Of a stretch of DNA of 64,000 nucleotides, positions 48,301-58,821 are shown piece after piece; position 1 is the first letter of the stretch, and every line of letters starts with the position of its first letter. Both the position numbers and the translations under genes were made by a program. Below the pieces are notes generated by a model. That model was not told where the DNA came from and ran no database searches. It was given only the letters and a program-made list of their open reading frames with translations. Source of the DNA: Ypsolopha sequella (lineage: Eukaryota; Arthropoda; Insecta; Lepidoptera; Ypsolophidae); NCBI GenBank assembly GCA_934047225.1, contig OW203986.1, positions 19,843,221 through 19,907,220 of the forward strand, in the 5' to 3' direction.

Positions 48301-49723
48301 TATATAATTTATTTGCAGTAATGACAAAAATCAACTCAAAGTATCTACGACTTTGAATCGGACAAGCTATATTGCGATGTAGAAACATGGTGGCACCATC
48401 TAGTTAGCTAAGGCCAACTGAAAAGTCTTGTGACTCACAAGAAAAAAAGGACCTATAGTAATTGCAGACCCTTGTTTAAAATAAATATTTTATCTCAAAT
48501 ACTTAATTATGGAAAAAAGAAAAAGACAATAAAGTTTGGATGAACAAAGATATGCATGACAAATGGTTACATTTCTTTAAAGAAACTGATGTACTGGAAA
48601 GAAAACAACGGCTAGTTTTGATATGCCAATACTTAAGGCTACATATAAAGTCAGACTGAGCGCATCAAATTGCATAAATCAGAACTGAAGTATATGACAT
48701 TTCTTTTTACATTAAAATAGTGCATTTTCACCCCAAGAAACGACTGTTTCACTGCCCATTACGAAACAGTTGTCCAAGTGCAGTTTATGTCAAAGAAGCA
48801 AACACAGTGGAGCCCGTGAATGTTTGGGGACAGGCGCAGAGCTTGAACTCTGCACCCCGCATGTGTGACGGGTGGGAAGTGAAGTTGACAAGTAGGTTTA
48901 ATTTATGGTTATTAAGGTATTTGTAGCATTAGTTAAATTAAGCAAGACTTACCTCATCTCCATTCAAAAATAGATAATAGAACTCATTGAAGTGTACTCC
49001 AATAGCATGATAGAGAACCCCATCAGTTTTGAGCTCCAGTGGGATGCTGGCATTATCCAAGTTTAAGATCCACATGTTACAATGATCAGAGAGTACAAGA
49101 AAGTCCCCCCAAGCCAGGATGTGCTTCAGCTCAAGTCTTGTTGGTGAGATGATGGTCTCCTTGAAGCCAGTCACAGGACATTGTGCCACCAGCTCCCCAT
49201 GGTCAACATAAATGTTCAAGCCACCAACAGCAGCACAAGAATTTCTAGACACTAAATCAGCTCGACGAACTCTTGCTTTTTCCACTGTGATTTCAAGTTT
49301 AGTTATACCAGCATCCATCTTATCTTTTAAATCTTGTACTGAATATGGTGAAACTAAGCACTCTTCGCTCTCAGTGATGAAATGCATGTAGGAAAGGAAG
49401 TTTCTCAGTTCCCGAATTGTGTAGTTGGCATAGTTACTTAGAACTACCTGGATCTGTAAATCTCGAAGAAGGTCTATCACAGTTAGCTGACCAGAGGATA
49501 ATACAATCCACAGTAAATGGTCTTGAAGAAGCGTATCGGTGATCTCTGCACCTAACTCATAACGTAGATCATTTTCAGCCTCATTTTCTACATGTATTAC
49601 ATGAATAACTCCAGACTCACCAATGATAGCCAATTTTGGATAGATAAAATGAGTTTTTAACTCTGCAGAACTGCTCAGAAGCTCAATTCTCTTTCGAATA
49701 ACATCAGAGTATTCTTCTAACAT
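42380..49723 (-). CDS. KNTC1: KNTC1 / Rod, kinetochore checkpoint protein
   Basis: Two exons seen: 49723 to 48953 (257 codons) and 47098 to 42380 (1572 codons plus stop), joined in phase 0 by a GTAAGT/ATTTACAG intron. That gives 1829 residues; human KNTC1 has about 2209. The first exon carries beta-propeller-like sequence (KLAIIGESGVIHVIHVENE). The long exon is alpha-helical repeat with family landmarks near the C-terminus: GRYRLPFHLFMRVDMWQNL, NMEWAGACLFYVLQ, LHPKFVEKMSRYDVNNAANE, KKLRALQCLMSIVEPD and GMACLVLPYMTNEARQSL. Rod forms the RZZ complex with ZW10 and Zwilch, recruiting Mad1-Mad2 and dynein to unattached kinetochores. The frame is open upstream to 49774, just after an AG, so 49723 need not be the start. 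Roughly 100 N-terminal residues were not found; a LINE lies directly upstream. Confidence 0.9.
47268..47427 (+). mobile_element. Family M MITE, copy 4, in KNTC1 intron
   Basis: AAAGCCGATTCTAAAGACTT at the left and its complement at the right, with a small internal deletion. It lies about 170 bp from the acceptor of the long exon. Confidence 0.78.
47749..48002. repeat. Tandem duplication in KNTC1 intron
   Basis: Two copies of about 130 bp start with AAGCTCTATTCG (47749 and 47879) and end with AGTACAATGTAAAAC. Confidence 0.85.
48003..48952. other. Rest of the KNTC1 intron
   Basis: No gene or clear repeat; a 68-codon plus-strand frame at 48720 has no domain. Confidence 0.4.
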
Positions 49724-49889
49724 TTTGAAAGTCTCCCCCCGTAGCGGGCGGCGTGGAGTGGTAGGACTAGAAATCTAGAACCATCTAGATCTAAAACAAT
49801 GAAAAATTCAGGCAACGTATGTACATAAAAGAGAAGGATTTTCAAAACTAAAACCCGTTGAGTGACTTGAACCGTTGATTCTTCTTTTG

Positions 49890-50092
49890 TTTTTTTTTTT
49901 GTCATTTTTTTCCCTTTATGGAAAAGGCTAAGAGCTTAAGCCCATACTGCCTGGTCTTGTTTTGTTTCATTTTCCCACTTAGTGGAAAGGCAAAGGGATC
50001 TTAGTCCATATAGCCATGTCTGATGTTATATTTATTATCTGTTTATATGCACTATCCTCTTCTGTTGAGGATCATCTGAAAGGTCTGTCCTG
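49890..50092 (+). repeat. Repeat R, copy 1, target of the LINE
   Basis: It contains CCACTTAGTGGAAAGGCAAAG and AGGATCATCTGAAAGGTCTG. It continues after the LINE at 55947-56000 (CAGTCACTGTCCTG-like words). The uninterrupted relative is 57085-57290. Confidence 0.7.
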
Positions 50093-50278
50093 ATTGTCAG
50101 CTGTCAACTGATCCGGTGCACATGTGTTTTGCTTCCAATTTAAGTTTTCTGCAGTCTTTTCGTTAATATTACCTCTTTTATTCGTTTTTGTCATTAATCT
50201 CATCCTCATAATCATAATTAATATAGTTTTCGTGTAGTTTTTAACTCTCATTTCTCACCTGTTCCATGTTCTACAAAT

Positions 50279-51901
50279 ATGTCCCTCCATAACATCAATC
50301 CCAAACCTCCCAAACCTCCCGACCCCCTGGACAGGAATCTGAATTCTTCCAATTCAGAATATGAATCCGACAATAATATGGAATATGAAGAAGTTGTAAC
50401 GAATCCTTCTTCTAATTCCACCATTTTTTCGAAACGTCAGGAGTTAAAACACAAAATTATCGCCAACGACCATGACTACTTTTCCAAAAAAACATTTAAG
50501 GCTGTTGATGGCGATGAACTCACCCGAAATAATAACGACACCACTCCCCCTATCTCCCCCTCTTTACAAATACCGTTATCCCAAACTACCCCTCCATCCC
50601 TAACAAACCTCTCTACCAACAATTCAACCAATCAACAAAATCCACAAAGCCCACCTACACAATCGCGACAAATATATTACCCAGAAGACCTTGGTCCATA
50701 TATAGCTTACGTCGAATTAGTACAATCAACACCTTCTTCCGGTACTTCCCTACATCCCGTAAAATTTGGATCATTTTTGTTCAAAAACAAAATGTTCAAC
50801 ATCCTAGAGGACGGAATTAAAAGAATTGGCAGAAACAGACTCTCCATTACTTTTAATTCTTACAAAGATGCCAACGAATTCCTGACAAATGATATCCTTC
50901 CAAAACATAATTTCAAAGCCTATATTCCCTCACATAACATCACGAGGATGGGGCTTGTTCGTGGCGTACCAACTGACTGGACGGACCAAGAAATTATCGA
51001 AAGCATTAAACTCCCATCAGGCACTGGTAACATCGTTAAAATAAGACGATTAAATAGGAAAGTTGCCTCACAAGACTCCACTGTTCCCTCCTGGATCCCA
51101 ACCCAAACGATAGTCCTAACATTTGACGGTCAAACCCTCCCTAAAAAAATATTCTGCTATTACTCAGCCCTTGAAGTTGAAAAATACATTTTCCCAACAA
51201 TACAATGCTACTCCTGCTGTAGATTCGGCCACACTCGAGGAATCTGTAGATCCAAACCAAAATGCTACAAATGCTCAGGTGACCATTCTGGGGACTCATG
51301 TTCCATTGGAAATAACGAAGCAATTTGCCTTTACTGCTCCGGTTCACACTATGCCACCGACCGCACTTGTCCAGAACACCATAGACAGGCTAACATTAAG
51401 AATTATATGTCGTGTCATTCAGTTTCTTACATGGATGCGAGTAAAAATTTCCCCTCGGTCAAAAAATCATTCTCAGAAGTTCTATCTTCATCATCCCCTG
51501 CAGCTTCTCACATTATGCCTCAGAAACCTCACTCCGATTCCCTGACCACCATAAAATCACAAAACAACATTAAAAAAAACTATAAAAAGACAATATTCTC
51601 AAACCCCTCTCCCCGTCCCGTTCTTACCCCAGGATATGACCAACAAGCCCACAATAACATAATCAAGAGTTTCACGATCCCCCCTCCTTCTAATGGTTGT
51701 GCCCTTGAAAATAATTCGTCGGCCCCTCCTGATAAAACCATTCGTATTGAGGAAAATATACACTCACTGGTCTCAACCATAATAGAAATTATTTTCAAAT
51801 GTAACTTACCGCACGACGTTGCTACAAAAATCATCAACTCTTTCACACAATCATTATTTATATCACTTAATCATGGACAGAATCCTTCAGTGGAACATTA
51901 G
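50279..51901 (+). CDS. LINE ORF1, zinc-knuckle nucleic-acid-binding protein
   Basis: 540 residues. A long polar, proline- and serine-rich N-terminus is followed by an RRM-like middle (about residues 145-300) and then three zinc knuckles between about residues 311 and 365: CYSCCRFGHTRGIC, CYKCSGDHSGDSC and CLYCSGSHYATDRTC. The C-terminus is low-complexity. In Jockey- and I-type elements this protein coats the element RNA and acts as a chaperone. The start is the first ATG after the 5' untranslated region. The last 29 nt overlap the ORF2 start in another frame, suggesting reinitiation or frameshifting. No stop or frameshift was seen. Confidence 0.9.
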   Translation: MSLHNINPKPPKPPDPLDRNLNSSNSEYESDNNMEYEEVVTNPSSNSTIFSKRQELKHKIIANDHDYFSKKTFKAVDGDELTRNNNDTTPPISPSLQIPLSQTTPPSLTNLSTNNSTNQQNPQSPPTQSRQIYYPEDLGPYIAYVELVQSTPSSGTSLHPVKFGSFLFKNKMFNILEDGIKRIGRNRLSITFNSYKDANEFLTNDILPKHNFKAYIPSHNITRMGLVRGVPTDWTDQEIIESIKLPSGTGNIVKIRRLNRKVASQDSTVPSWIPTQTIVLTFDGQTLPKKIFCYYSALEVEKYIFPTIQCYSCCRFGHTRGICRSKPKCYKCSGDHSGDSCSIGNNEAICLYCSGSHYATDRTCPEHHRQANIKNYMSCHSVSYMDASKNFPSVKKSFSEVLSSSSPAASHIMPQKPHSDSLTTIKSQNNIKKNYKKTIFSNPSPRPVLTPGYDQQAHNNIIKSFTIPPPSNGCALENNSSAPPDKTIRIEENIHSLVSTIIEIIFKCNLPHDVATKIINSFTQSLFISLNHGQNPSVEH

Positions 51902-54900
51902 AAGCATCTCAAAAAAACGTTCTGACTTCATCTACCTCCTTAACAAATTCAAACCCTTTTTATGTGCAATTTCAGAAACCTGGCTCAGCCCAGGTTCTAT
52001 TTTTAAGATCTCAGGTTATAAATGCATAAGAGATGATAGAAGTGACTCCTACGGTGGAAGTGCTATCTTCATCAAAAGAAACATCCCCTTTTCTATAATT
52101 CCTTTACAATACAACAACCCCAATATGAATGCTGTAGCTATCATAGTAAATAACATTACCTACATATCTATATACCTCCCCAAAAAAGACAACTCTTTTC
52201 TTTCAGCTATAAGTAATATCCTTAACTCTGTATCTCAACCTCTTATCCTTTTTGGAGACTTCAATTGTCATCACCAATCTTGGGGTGCCCCTCAAAATGA
52301 TATTTTTGCGAACAAACTTATTGAAATTATTGACGAATTTAATCTTTGTACTCTCAATGATGGCTCACATACCCGTAGAATTACCCCAGGTCAGAACCCT
52401 AGTTATGTTGACCTAACCTTTTGCTCATCATCATTAGCAAGCCTATTATACTGGTCACGTCTTCCTCTCACTCTAGGCTCAGACCATTATCCTATATCCA
52501 TCTCTTTCCCATCCCAAAACAGATATATTCCATCACTCCCTCCCCTATTACCATATATCCTTAATAATGGTGATTGGTCTAAATTCAGTGATTTAGTCGA
52601 CCTTGATATTACAAATCTCCCTACTCCCTCTTCATCAAACACCGAAGAATGCATAAAAAAATTCACAGATTCTCTGATATCTGCAGCAAACGCTATTTTT
52701 AAAAAAAAGAACTCTGCTAAAGGTAAAATTAGTTCCCCACCTTGGTGGGATCAAGAATGTTCCGAAGCTATAAAAAAACGTAAAGAAAAAGAATTGATCT
52801 GCAATAATTTCCTAAACCTCTCCAATTTTCTAGATCTCAGGAACACCGAAGCAGCGACAAAAAGACTTCTCCGTAAAAAGAAATCCCAAGGATGGAAAAA
52901 ATTTTGTTCCTCTCTCTCTCCTCAAACACCTTCAAGTATTGTCTGGAAAAACATTAGACGTTTTAGGTCAGGTCGTAATGAAGATGACTCCAATTCTGCT
53001 TTCTACACTTCCTGGGTAAATAAATTCATGGATAAACTCGCCCCAACCACAGTTCCTAACTATGACTCCATGCCATACAACTACACTTCATCTTCCTCTA
53101 GCCCTCTTGACTGTCACTTCACACTCCAAGAACTCTCTCTAGTACTAGACCATGTCAAAGACTCAGCCCCCGGTCCGGATGGTATACCTTATTCCTTTCT
53201 GTATCATCTTAACTTATCTTCCAGAAGCTACCTCTTGAATTTAATAAATCTAATTGTTGAAACTGGACACATCCCCCAATCCTGGAAGAGACAAATCATT
53301 ATTCCTAAATTAAAACCATCTAAGGACCCATCTGACCCATCCGCCTACAGACCGTTAGCCTTATCTTCCGTCATCCCTAAAGTCGTTGAATATCTTACAA
53401 AAAATCGATTAGAATGGCACCTTGAACACCATAGTCTACTGGCAAAATCTCAATATGGCTTTAGAAAAGGGAGAAGTGTTACTGATAGTCACAGCATTCT
53501 TACCACAGATATCCATCTAGCATTTTCCAGAAACGAATCACTAGTTGCTGCCTTTTTGGATGTCTCTGCAGCCTATGATAACGTCAACCTCTTAATACTC
53601 AAAAACAAATTATTAGCACAAAAAATCCCATTAAAAATAGTTAATTTCATTTTTAATTTATTGATAGAGAGAACTATTGTCTTGAGATATCCCGGCATCG
53701 ATATCCCCCCAAGACAGGCATGGAAAGGCCTTCCACAGGGATCTGTCCTCAGCCCCATTCTCTATGATGTTTACACAGCTGACCTTGAACGATCTGTTAC
53801 CACCACCTGCAGAATTCTTCAATATGCTGATGACCTTCTGATTTATAACAATCATAAAATTATTCCTACAGCAGTCGATAATATTAATTCCGGTCTGGAT
53901 TCCCTTTCTACATGGTTAACATCCCATGATTTATCCCTTTCTCCCTCTAAAAGTGTTGTTGTTGTTTTTACAAGAAAACGCATCATCCCACCGGTTAACA
54001 TTTTTTGTGAAGGTTCTCCTGTTCCAATTGAAAAAGAAGCCAAATTCCTTGGTAAAATATTCGACTCCAAAATGACTGGTAATTCCCATATTCATCTCAT
54101 TCTCAAAAAATGCGAACGCAATATAAACATTCTTCGATGCTTGAGAGGAGTCTGGTGGGGGGCCCATCCTTTCTCCCTCCGTCTTTTATATAATGCAATT
54201 ATTAGAAGTATTCTTGATTTCGGATCATTCACCCTCGTACCCGCAAACAAACAATCATTAAAAAAATTAGAAGTTATCCAGGCCAAATGCTTACGACTAG
54301 TCATTGGGGCCATGAAAAGTTCCCCAATAAACGCTCTGCAAGTCGAATCAGCTGATCCTCCATTAAACATCAGAAGACAATTCTTGTCGGACCGTTTCCT
54401 TTTTAAAATTTGTCAATTTTCTAACCACCCCCTCATCCCAAAACTTCGTCTTCTGGATAATTACGTACATACAAACCCCTTCTGGTCAAACAAAACCATT
54501 CCCTGTTTAATCAAAAGTTTTAGGAAACTTGGTGCCATTAAATTTGACATCCACAAATTTTCTCATCATCCAAATTTTCGCTTTGATTTCGAATCATTAA
54601 TTTTCCAACCAAACATCCACATAACTTTAGATATAAATAAAGACTCCCCTAATACAGAAACTAAACTCCGGAACATTATACATCAAAGGTGGTCCGATTA
54701 TGATATATTTTTCACAGACTCGTCAAAATTAAATCCGGAGGGTTCAGTTGGCTCCGCTTTTTATCATGAATCAGGCAATGTTTCGAAATTATTCAAATAC
54801 CCATTCATTAGTACAGTCTTCACAGGAGAGTGCATGGCCATTCTAGAATCAATCAAATATATATTAGAACACAACTTAGATAAATCTTTAATACTTTCCG

Positions 54901-55571
54901 ACTGTCAGTCTGCACTCCAGTCTATCATATCCAACCCCTTCGATAAAAATTCAATATGTCCTATCGCCCTCGAAATAAAACATTTACTTAAATTAGCATC
55001 ACTTTCTAGTCTTGACATAATTCTTGCCTGGATTCCTGGCCATTCTGGGATTAAGGGTAATGAAATAGCTGATTCCTTAGCCAAAACAGCCACCACTCAC
55101 GGGGAAAAAAATAATTTCAAAATATACTCCCATGACTTGATTCTCCTTCCAGTTCAATACATTTCTAAATCATGGAACATTTCTTGGAAAACCAGCAGCT
55201 CCATTAAAGGAAAACACCTATTCAACATCCAACCTTCAATAAAATTAAAACCATGGTTCTCTAAAATTAAGTTCAGTAAAAAAATCACCTCTATAATATC
55301 AAGGTTACGTTTAGGTCATTGTTGCTCTCCGGCCCACCTTGCAAGAATAAGGATTCGGGACCACTCCCTTTGTGAATGTGGAATTGAAGATGGTACAATT
55401 GAACATATTTTATTCAACTGTCCCATAAATAACTCTCCTTCTTTATTAGACCTTTTAATTATTAGCAAAGTAAACCTTCCAACTAGTCCTTCATATATCC
55501 TTTCCTTTTCTGATAAAGACGCCACTAGAGCATTAGCCTCATTCTTAGTCCTCAACAAAATCACACTGTAG
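51873..55571 (+). CDS. LINE ORF2: endonuclease, reverse transcriptase, RNase H
   Basis: 1232 residues from the ATG of MDRILQWNIRSISKK; the frame is open further upstream to 51819. The APE-type endonuclease comes first (ISETWLSP, LFGDFNCHHQSWG, GSDHYPISI). The reverse transcriptase follows (SAPGPDGIPYSF, SAYRPLALSS, QYGFRKGRSVTDS, AAFLDVSAAYDNVN, GLPQGSVLSPILYDVY, LQYADDLLIY with the catalytic YADD). RNase H comes next (FFTDSSKLNPEGSVGS, GECMAILESI, LILSDCQSALQSI, AWIPGHSGIKGNEIADSLAK) with its acidic residues present. A cysteine-histidine motif (CECGIEDGTIEHILFNC) ends the protein. It would nick target DNA and copy the element RNA in place. All catalytic motifs look intact. Confidence 0.94.
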   Translation: MDRILQWNIRSISKKRSDFIYLLNKFKPFLCAISETWLSPGSIFKISGYKCIRDDRSDSYGGSAIFIKRNIPFSIIPLQYNNPNMNAVAIIVNNITYISIYLPKKDNSFLSAISNILNSVSQPLILFGDFNCHHQSWGAPQNDIFANKLIEIIDEFNLCTLNDGSHTRRITPGQNPSYVDLTFCSSSLASLLYWSRLPLTLGSDHYPISISFPSQNRYIPSLPPLLPYILNNGDWSKFSDLVDLDITNLPTPSSSNTEECIKKFTDSLISAANAIFKKKNSAKGKISSPPWWDQECSEAIKKRKEKELICNNFLNLSNFLDLRNTEAATKRLLRKKKSQGWKKFCSSLSPQTPSSIVWKNIRRFRSGRNEDDSNSAFYTSWVNKFMDKLAPTTVPNYDSMPYNYTSSSSSPLDCHFTLQELSLVLDHVKDSAPGPDGIPYSFLYHLNLSSRSYLLNLINLIVETGHIPQSWKRQIIIPKLKPSKDPSDPSAYRPLALSSVIPKVVEYLTKNRLEWHLEHHSLLAKSQYGFRKGRSVTDSHSILTTDIHLAFSRNESLVAAFLDVSAAYDNVNLLILKNKLLAQKIPLKIVNFIFNLLIERTIVLRYPGIDIPPRQAWKGLPQGSVLSPILYDVYTADLERSVTTTCRILQYADDLLIYNNHKIIPTAVDNINSGLDSLSTWLTSHDLSLSPSKSVVVVFTRKRIIPPVNIFCEGSPVPIEKEAKFLGKIFDSKMTGNSHIHLILKKCERNINILRCLRGVWWGAHPFSLRLLYNAIIRSILDFGSFTLVPANKQSLKKLEVIQAKCLRLVIGAMKSSPINALQVESADPPLNIRRQFLSDRFLFKICQFSNHPLIPKLRLLDNYVHTNPFWSNKTIPCLIKSFRKLGAIKFDIHKFSHHPNFRFDFESLIFQPNIHITLDINKDSPNTETKLRNIIHQRWSDYDIFFTDSSKLNPEGSVGSAFYHESGNVSKLFKYPFISTVFTGECMAILESIKYILEHNLDKSLILSDCQSALQSIISNPFDKNSICPIALEIKHLLKLASLSSLDIILAWIPGHSGIKGNEIADSLAKTATTHGEKNNFKIYSHDLILLPVQYISKSWNISWKTSSSIKGKHLFNIQPSIKLKPWFSKIKFSKKITSIISRLRLGHCCSPAHLARIRIRDHSLCECGIEDGTIEHILFNCPINNSPSLLDLLIISKVNLPTSPSYILSFSDKDATRALASFLVLNKITL

Positions 55572-55913
55572 CTAAGTAGACCACTATAATCCATTACAGA
55601 TGTCATCCAACCCTTCTTATTTATCTAACTGTATAATTAAAACAGGTATACCTTACTATACATATACTAGTAATATCCTTAAGTTTATTCTTCCACTATG
55701 TATCTAACTTCACCATACGAAGCCAACTTTTATTTTACTCATCTTCATACGTATATTACATTTCCATCGATCGATATTTATATTTATTATAATTTTATTT
55801 CTCTCAAGAGGTAATAACTCGTCCCTTCCTTCTTCTTATTATACATTATACTTTTCTTTTAATATCACTTGACGCTGGCAAAACTGACCTTTAAAAAAGG
55901 AGTCCGTACTTGC

Positions 55914-55948
<35 letters not shown>

Positions 55949-56217
55949 TCTGTCCTGTCTTAGTCACTGTCCTGTCGTTTCCGCTATAATGATAGCCTTA
56001 TAACGCAAATACAACAGGGTCAGAAAAAACACACGAAAAGGCAAAGCCCGCATTTTTGTTCCATTGAACAACACACTACACAGGTTACGGCGATTTTAAT
56101 TTACAATATTCTATCACTATTGTTGATCAGAACACCCAAAATGCAATATTTTTTCAATAAAACAAAAAACGATGCCATCACATCTTCGCGCCTTTTTTCC
56201 AACCCCTTGAACCGTTA
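55572..56217. other. LINE 3' end, then rest of repeat R
   Basis: To 55946 this is LINE 3' untranslated region and poly(A). From 55947 the interrupted repeat R resumes for about 50 bp, then AT-rich DNA without a gene. Confidence 0.6.
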
Positions 56218-57055
56218 CAGTGTTGCCAGACGTTTTGAATGAACGATCGTACGATGGGTAAATAAAAAGTCGTATTCCCTAAGAAGGCTGCTAAGAAAAA
56301 ATAGTACGTTTTCAAAACCTTTGTTTTATTGCTTTAAAGTAAACAATCAAATAAACACACAATTTTTAGGTTTTTATTTATCCCCGTAAAGGGTTTTACT
56401 GTTCATTATTTAACATTTCTCTTGTTGGAGAAAAATCCACACAACACCCATAGCGCTTAATACGTTGTTTTGCCAAAAGTGTGCCGTTTAAAGTTTCATT
56501 ACTCAGCCTATTTCGGATCTTTGTTTTAATAAGATTGACTGAACTGAAGCAGCGTTCACAATCTGCGTTAGAGTGAGGAAGGCATAGTAAATCCAGAGCA
56601 AATTTTGAAATATTGTCAAAGTCTTCAAAAGCGCAAATTTCTGCCCAAAATTCGTCTGGTGGAAGAGTCTTATCAACTTCGTTTATAAGCGAGGGCAATC
56701 TTCTCCATTCGTCATCCACATTTTGCATTATTTCACCGTTTACAATCCGAGGCACAATGTTCATCAGAGGTAACAAAGTACGTAAGTATAGAATAAAATA
56801 CTTCCGAGTAACCGGTAACGTGTAACATTAGATTTACCTAACCATAGACAAATCTTACTAACTAGTGATGTGAAGGGTTGGTACTTAGTAAATAAAAGGA
56901 TAAACAGTGACGTGCTATGTTGGTATTAGTACTTTGGTTGAATGAAATCTAAAAAAGTCGTATGTTTACGTACGATTTCTGCCCCTGGATCGTACATGCA
57001 ATATAAATGTAAAAAATCGTATGAATACGATTTAAATCGTTCATCTGGCAACACT
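56218..57055 (-). mobile_element. Deleted hAT element
   Basis: The left end CAGTGTTGCCAGACG and right end CATCTGGCAACACT resemble the ends of the hAT at 4124. Further in, GAATGAACGATCGTACGA and CGATTTAAATCGTTCAT agree partly. About 0.84 kb long, with only the transposase C-terminus left. No exact target duplication was found (TTGAAC occurs near both ends). Confidence 0.7.
56396..56776 (-). pseudogene. hAT transposase C-terminal fragment
   Basis: 126 codons with FWAEICAFEDFDNISKFALD, LCLPHSNADCERCFSSVNLI and NRLSNETLNGTLLAKQRI, the hAT dimerisation region. The catalytic core and zinc finger are missing. It differs from the transposase at 5942 and so belongs to another hAT family. Confidence 0.88.
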
Positions 57056-57084
57056 TTGAACGAAAGAAAACGAACCTACCATAG

Positions 57085-57290
57085 ACATTTTTTTGTTTTT
57101 TTTGCCACTAAGTGGAAGGCAAAGGAAACTTAACAAGTTAACACATACAGCCGTAGGTAGTCCGTCATGCTCAGAGCTGTCATGTGTATGTATCTGTTTG
57201 GTCACGATTTTTTTATTATCCTATAGGATAATCTGAAATGTCTGTCCTGTATAAGTCACTGTCCTGTCGTTTCACTATAATGATTTACTT
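57085..57290 (+). repeat. Repeat R, copy 2
   Basis: CCACTAAGTGGAAGGCAAAGG, GGATAATCTGAAATGTCTGT and AGTCACTGTCCTGTCGTTTC match 49960-50092 plus 55947-56000 and show the site before the LINE inserted. Confidence 0.75.
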
Positions 57291-57928
57291 ATTTTTATTT
57301 ATTTATTATATAAACAGTTACAATATCCTTACAGGCTAACCTGATACAATATTGATGTCAATTCGGTTTAGCACATCTTAACCTCTTACTGCATGGACTT
57401 TTATATTTGGATGGAAAAAAAAATGCTATTCTATAAAAGAAAGTCTATTATGTTCAGAAAGCCTACATAAAACAGAAAAAAAATCTAGCCCAATTATTTT
57501 TGGAAATATTTCAAAAAACTATCACTGCCATATAAGGCATCATATGCAGATCTGTGTGTATTATTGAGTTCGCCAGATATGGCATTGTATGCCATATTTG
57601 GAAATAGTTATAGTTGGAAAATATGGCAGTAAGCTATACAAGACCTAAATCAAATAATATACTAAAGGCTGGCAAAGCCTGGTAATAGATATTCTTTTTG
57701 CTGGTTCAATGGAGATGGATTTAAAAATTGATGTGAAAATTTTCTCATATTATTTTTATTAGGAACTATCAAATTTCGTAATCACTTGAAACTGTTATAT
57801 GGAACATCATTTATGTATTGTGTAATTTAATTTACGTCACATGATATTCCATATAACAGTTTCTGGTTTTATTTGGACATAAATGGGCCTCACATTTTAG
57901 GCTCCATATGTATGATTTTCCTTAACAT
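57291..57928. other. Intergenic with a small hairpin
   Basis: AACTGTTATATGGAACATCAT near 57790 and its near complement at 57843-57863 form a hairpin. Several ATATGGC words occur nearby. No gene. Confidence 0.5.
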
Positions 57929-58192
57929 TCAGAGTTTTTGCAGAGTTGGCGCATATCTATCCATTCTGGAAAGTGATGCATGCCGTCTTCCGCTACTTCT
58001 CGTGATGGCATTTCTAAGCGTTTTCTGCTTTTCTTTGGTACCAGTACCTCTAGTGCTTGGTGTGTAAATACGGGACCCTTTCATGGTCAGCACTTCCGCT
58101 ACCAACAATTTGAAATCCAAGAGAGGCATATAGGAGTCTTCGTTCATGCGTCCCCAAATCGGCCAAGAATTTACTGAAATGACATCAATCAT
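57929..58192 (-). pseudogene. Possible piggyBac-like transposase fragment
   Basis: An 87-codon frame contains DVISVNSWPIWGRMNE and MPLLDFKLLVAEVLTMKGS, an arrangement like the end of the piggyBac catalytic domain (a VN..I motif, then L.DF...VAE.L). Both ends are cut. It could be a host frame, but I see no splice context. Confidence 0.45.
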
Positions 58193-58574
58193 GTGAAAAA
58201 AACTCGTACTTACTTTACTTAAGTGAAATCATAATCATTAGCAGAAGAAAGAGAAAAATGGCAGTTTCTCCACCAACAAGAGTGTAGCTCTTAAGTAATA
58301 GATAAATAAGTTATAAGGTGAGAAGGCAAGTTCAAAGCTTAATCAAAGTTATGGAAACAAAAAAAAAATATTGCAGACATTTCTACAAAATATTATGCAT
58401 ACTTGCATACTATCTCATATATGGCTTTGTATCTTTTATTGTCATTCTGCATAATCTGCATGCAATCAATCCCATATCTGCCACACATTTTTTCATGGTA
58501 CTGCATACTAACCCATATCTGTCAACAACAGAAATGTTTGAAAACATATTGGAGTTATATATGTGTCAATGCCC
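58193..58574. other. Intergenic, no feature seen
   Basis: AT-rich, with short overlapping frames only. Confidence 0.35.
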
Positions 58575-58821
58575 CTGATGAATAGTACCCCAGTCTATAT
58601 GCCGATGCGCACTGTTAAACAGTGTGGTCACGTGACTTCTATAAATTCTATACTCATTCTATACCTTCGCTTGATTAGCCACTTTAGTTATCGAATCGTC
58701 AGTGCAGTGGGTAAGAGTACTACATTGAGAAACCTGGTTTTAGGCTTTGCATCCTCGTCGGAAGATTTTTCCTGATTTCTTTTTTATTAGAGTTAGAAAA
58801 CTTAAGAAAATCTTTCAATAA

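Larger units (their letters stand above)
50093..55946 (+). mobile_element. Full-length non-LTR retrotransposon, both ORFs open
   Basis: Target duplication GGTCTGTCCTG (50082-50092 and 55947-55957, possibly a few A longer), a 186-bp 5' untranslated region, ORF1, an overlapping ORF2, a 3' untranslated region and a poly(A) of about 30 at 55917-55946. The order endonuclease, reverse transcriptase, RNase H places it in an RNase H-bearing clade of the Jockey/I group; the exact clade is not certain. Everything needed for retrotransposition appears present. Confidence 0.92.
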
